NCBI GenBank assembly: GCA_017958895.1
Contig: JAGDBT010000154.1
Coordinates: 1-7,912 of the forward strand
Reading direction: 5' to 3'
DNA length: 7,912 nt
From: Alphaproteobacteria bacterium
GTDB lineage: Bacteria; Pseudomonadota; Alphaproteobacteria; RF32; CAG-239
The notes beneath the pieces are model-generated. The model had not been told where the DNA came from. It saw only the letters and a program-made list of their open reading frames with translations, and did no database searches. Numbering within the stretch: the first letter of the stretch is position 1; each line of letters starts with the position of its first letter. The translations under genes were made by a program, and so were the position numbers. Shown one piece after another: positions 6,384 through 7,912 of this stretch.

Positions 6384-6717
6384 GAACTTTTTTCATAATC
6401 CGCACACTTATTGCTTTTCAGCGGTTTTTGCCTTTAAAAAATCCTCATCAAAAGGAAGAAATTTTGACTTTTGTAAATATCTGAATTTCTGACAATTAGA
6501 CACCTGTAAAATCTTTTCCCTTTTTTATCCCTAAAGCCTTTCGGACATACCTATTTACAATGTTTTCGTTGGGGCTAAATCAAACCTCGTTAGCCTCAAA
6601 AGCCTCATTAGGTTTTGGCTTTTTTTGCGCCCCACCCCCTTAGTATGGCGGTTATTTTTTATACTTACCACATTTATTTTCTTAATTTTCAATAGGTTGG
6701 GGATAGTTTTTGCTAAA
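6384..6717. other. Gene-free stretch between tRNA-Trp and the helicase gene
   Basis: No supported gene on either strand; frames are broken by stops and lack start signals. It contains the hairpin at 6592-6626 and a C-run (CCCCACCCCC, 6630-6639). GGGGC (6571-5) could pair with GCCCC (6629-33), enclosing that hairpin and an imperfect direct repeat, CCTCGTTAG (6585-93) and CCTCATTAG (6603-11). This may be a small structured RNA or the worn edge of an inserted element. To the right of about 6640 the sequence becomes markedly AT-rich. Confidence 0.5.
6592..6626 (+). terminator. Terminator-like hairpin with no gene in front of it
   Basis: On the plus strand AGCC pairs with GGCT, then after a two-base bulge AAAA pairs with TTTT, and after a one-base bulge CCT pairs with AGG around loop CATT; TTTTTT (6621-6626) follows. 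This is the shape of a factor-independent terminator reading rightward, but no plus-strand gene ends nearby. On the minus strand no T run follows, so it is not a good terminator for the helicase gene. Confidence 0.5.
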
Positions 6718-7912
6718 TTATGCCTTAATATGAAATTTTAGCTCGAAAATAAAAAGATCGTTCACATTATTTTCTTCTAAGCAGTGGATGATGTCTTTAT
6801 CAATATGTAATGTTTCGGTTTCAAAATTAAAAGTTATATACTTTTCGTAAATACTACCTATTAAAATATTGGCTAAATCTGCGGAAAAACCATTTTTTAG
6901 CATTGTAATTATTCGTATATCATTACTTCCATATTTAACTTTTTCATAGAATCTGTTATCGATAAGCTCTAAATCATGTAATATTTCTAGATATTTAATA
7001 ATATGATTTTCTATAAAATCCTGTTCCTCTTTTATTTTTACAATAGCAAGATTTACTAAATCAGAATCATCCTTATGTTGTAAATTTATATATAGATTAT
7101 GGCGATCGTTGGGATCCCTTTTTACTTCTCCCCAGGTTAGTCCAACATAAACTATAAAATCTTTATTAGAAATTTTTCTTTTCCAATATTCAAGAAAATG
7201 TTTTATCATTCTATTATAGGGATAGTTGTTTATCTTCCATTCCAATAACATCTGATAAAAATTTCTAGCTTTTACATCTTTTAAACGTACAAAATTCTCG
7301 CCCTGCGATTTATCTGTTTCAATATTTTTAAGAAAAATTTCAAAAATAGCCGAAAGCAAATCTTTTTCATTCGAAATGAGTATATTATGTGAAATTACAT
7401 ATTCTGTATAATTATCATTTAATGTTTCTTCATTTTTTATAATTTCAAAATCTCTAACATTATTTTCAAAACATAATTTTCCAATAACTGTTCTGCAAAT
7501 ATTTATAGTTTGTTTGGAAATGGTTCCTCTCTCCATGTTTTCAAGATACTCTATTTCTTTTTCGTATTTTTCGGTATTTTTCTCTTTCAACATTTCATTT
7601 TTTATATCATCCTTAGTTTCTTTTGTCATATTAGCAACCTTACTAATATAATCTTCTATGTTAGTTCTTGAATTAAAAAAAGTAGTTTTGACAATATAGA
7701 TTTCTGGTTGCAATAAATTAAAATCTTTATTATGGGGAGAGAAAATTTCACTGAATCTACAAGTTCTCCCTATCAAATTCTTAAAAGAACTACTTGATAA
7801 ATAAGAATTTTTTCGTCCACACTTATTGGAAAATAAAAATATTTTTACGGCAGGTATATTAACTCCTTGTAATAATGTTGATGTCGTAATTATATATTTT
7901 ATATCATTGTTA
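6718..7912 (-). CDS. C-terminal part of a superfamily 2 (DEAD/DEAH, Ski2-like) helicase; 5' end outside window
   Basis: The open frame enters from the right edge (first whole codon at 7911) and ends in TAA at 6718: 397 residues. Residues 9-21, TTSTLLQGVNIPA, are helicase motif V, and NLIGRTCRF (45-53) is motif VI, 24 residues on, the normal spacing. The ATP-binding motifs I and II must lie upstream. Motif VI has GRTCR where GRxGR is usual, and Asn replaces the leading Gln. After motif VI comes a Lys/Glu-rich stretch (about 78-125, probably coiled coil) and some 270 residues that I cannot assign. The TTG at 7776 within motif VI is not a start. This type of motif V/VI occurs in HamB of Hachiman and in other defence-locus helicases, but the partner that would prove it is not visible. 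Base use is far more AT-rich than its neighbours, which suggests transfer. Confidence 0.85.
   Translation of the reverse strand, partial: NNDIKYIITTSTLLQGVNIPAVKIFLFSNKCGRKNSYLSSSSFKNLIGRTCRFSEIFSPHNKDFNLLQPEIYIVKTTFFNSRTNIEDYISKVANMTKETKDDIKNEMLKEKNTEKYEKEIEYLENMERGTISKQTINICRTVIGKLCFENNVRDFEIIKNEETLNDNYTEYVISHNILISNEKDLLSAIFEIFLKNIETDKSQGENFVRLKDVKARNFYQMLLEWKINNYPYNRMIKHFLEYWKRKISNKDFIVYVGLTWGEVKRDPNDRHNLYINLQHKDDSDLVNLAIVKIKEEQDFIENHIIKYLEILHDLELIDNRFYEKVKYGSNDIRIITMLKNGFSADLANILIGSIYEKYITFNFETETLHIDKDIIHCLEENNVNDLFIFELKFHIKA

Noticed and set aside
6106..6492. Plus-strand open frame running through the end of the M48-like gene and tRNA-Trp
   Set aside because: It is antisense to a complete tRNA, overlaps a terminator and has no recognisable product.
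6718..7776. A complete 352-residue protein starting at 7776
   Set aside because: The proposed start is a TTG in the middle of helicase motif VI and the frame stays open, with motif V, to the window edge; the gene is a partial longer helicase.

Overview
The window looks like a chromosomal segment of a moderately AT-rich bacterium. An alphaproteobacterium is my best guess: a paired-hairpin intergenic repeat of the TCTCGGGCTTGTCCCGAGA type is common there and gpsA has a matching flavour. The lineage is an inference from style, not a demonstrated assignment. Coding density is high, genes are mostly single units with their own promoters, and strands alternate.

Layout. (1) 1-711, minus: a class III extradiol-dioxygenase/MEMO-type gene running off the left edge, interrupted by an in-frame TAA at codon 83 exactly where relatives have Gln. 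(2) 889-1482, plus: an orphan 197-aa protein with its own promoter and a strong terminator. (3) 1564-2151, plus: a zinc cytidine/guanine-deaminase-fold protein. (4) 2162-3157, minus: gpsA, glycerol-3-phosphate dehydrogenase, convergent with the deaminase. (5) 3158-3457: a divergent intergenic region carrying three 27-bp tandem units fused to a two-hairpin palindromic repeat. (6) 3458-4231, plus: an alpha/beta hydrolase. (7) 4329-6227, plus: a 632-aa protein with an M48-like zinc peptidase domain and a long uncharacterised tail, behind a perfect-consensus promoter. (8) 6265-6340, minus: tRNA-Trp(CCA), convergent with the peptidase gene and sharing a terminator hairpin with it. (9) 6341-6717: a gene-free stretch with the tRNA promoter and a complex hairpin. 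(10) 6718-7912, minus: the C-terminal part of a very AT-rich superfamily 2 helicase that enters from the right edge.

The genes from 1 to 6340 are ordinary housekeeping or accessory metabolism and do not form an obvious pathway: phospholipid precursor supply (gpsA), nucleobase deamination, an esterase-like hydrolase and a cytosolic protease. The right end differs. Its composition drops sharply (hand counts of sample 60-base lines: 18% and 15% G+C at 6961-7020 and 7381-7440, against 48% at 2461-2520), and it carries a helicase of the kind found in defence loci. It could be the edge of a horizontally acquired island next to tRNA-Trp. The partner genes that would identify such a system lie outside the window, so no complete new system can be claimed here.
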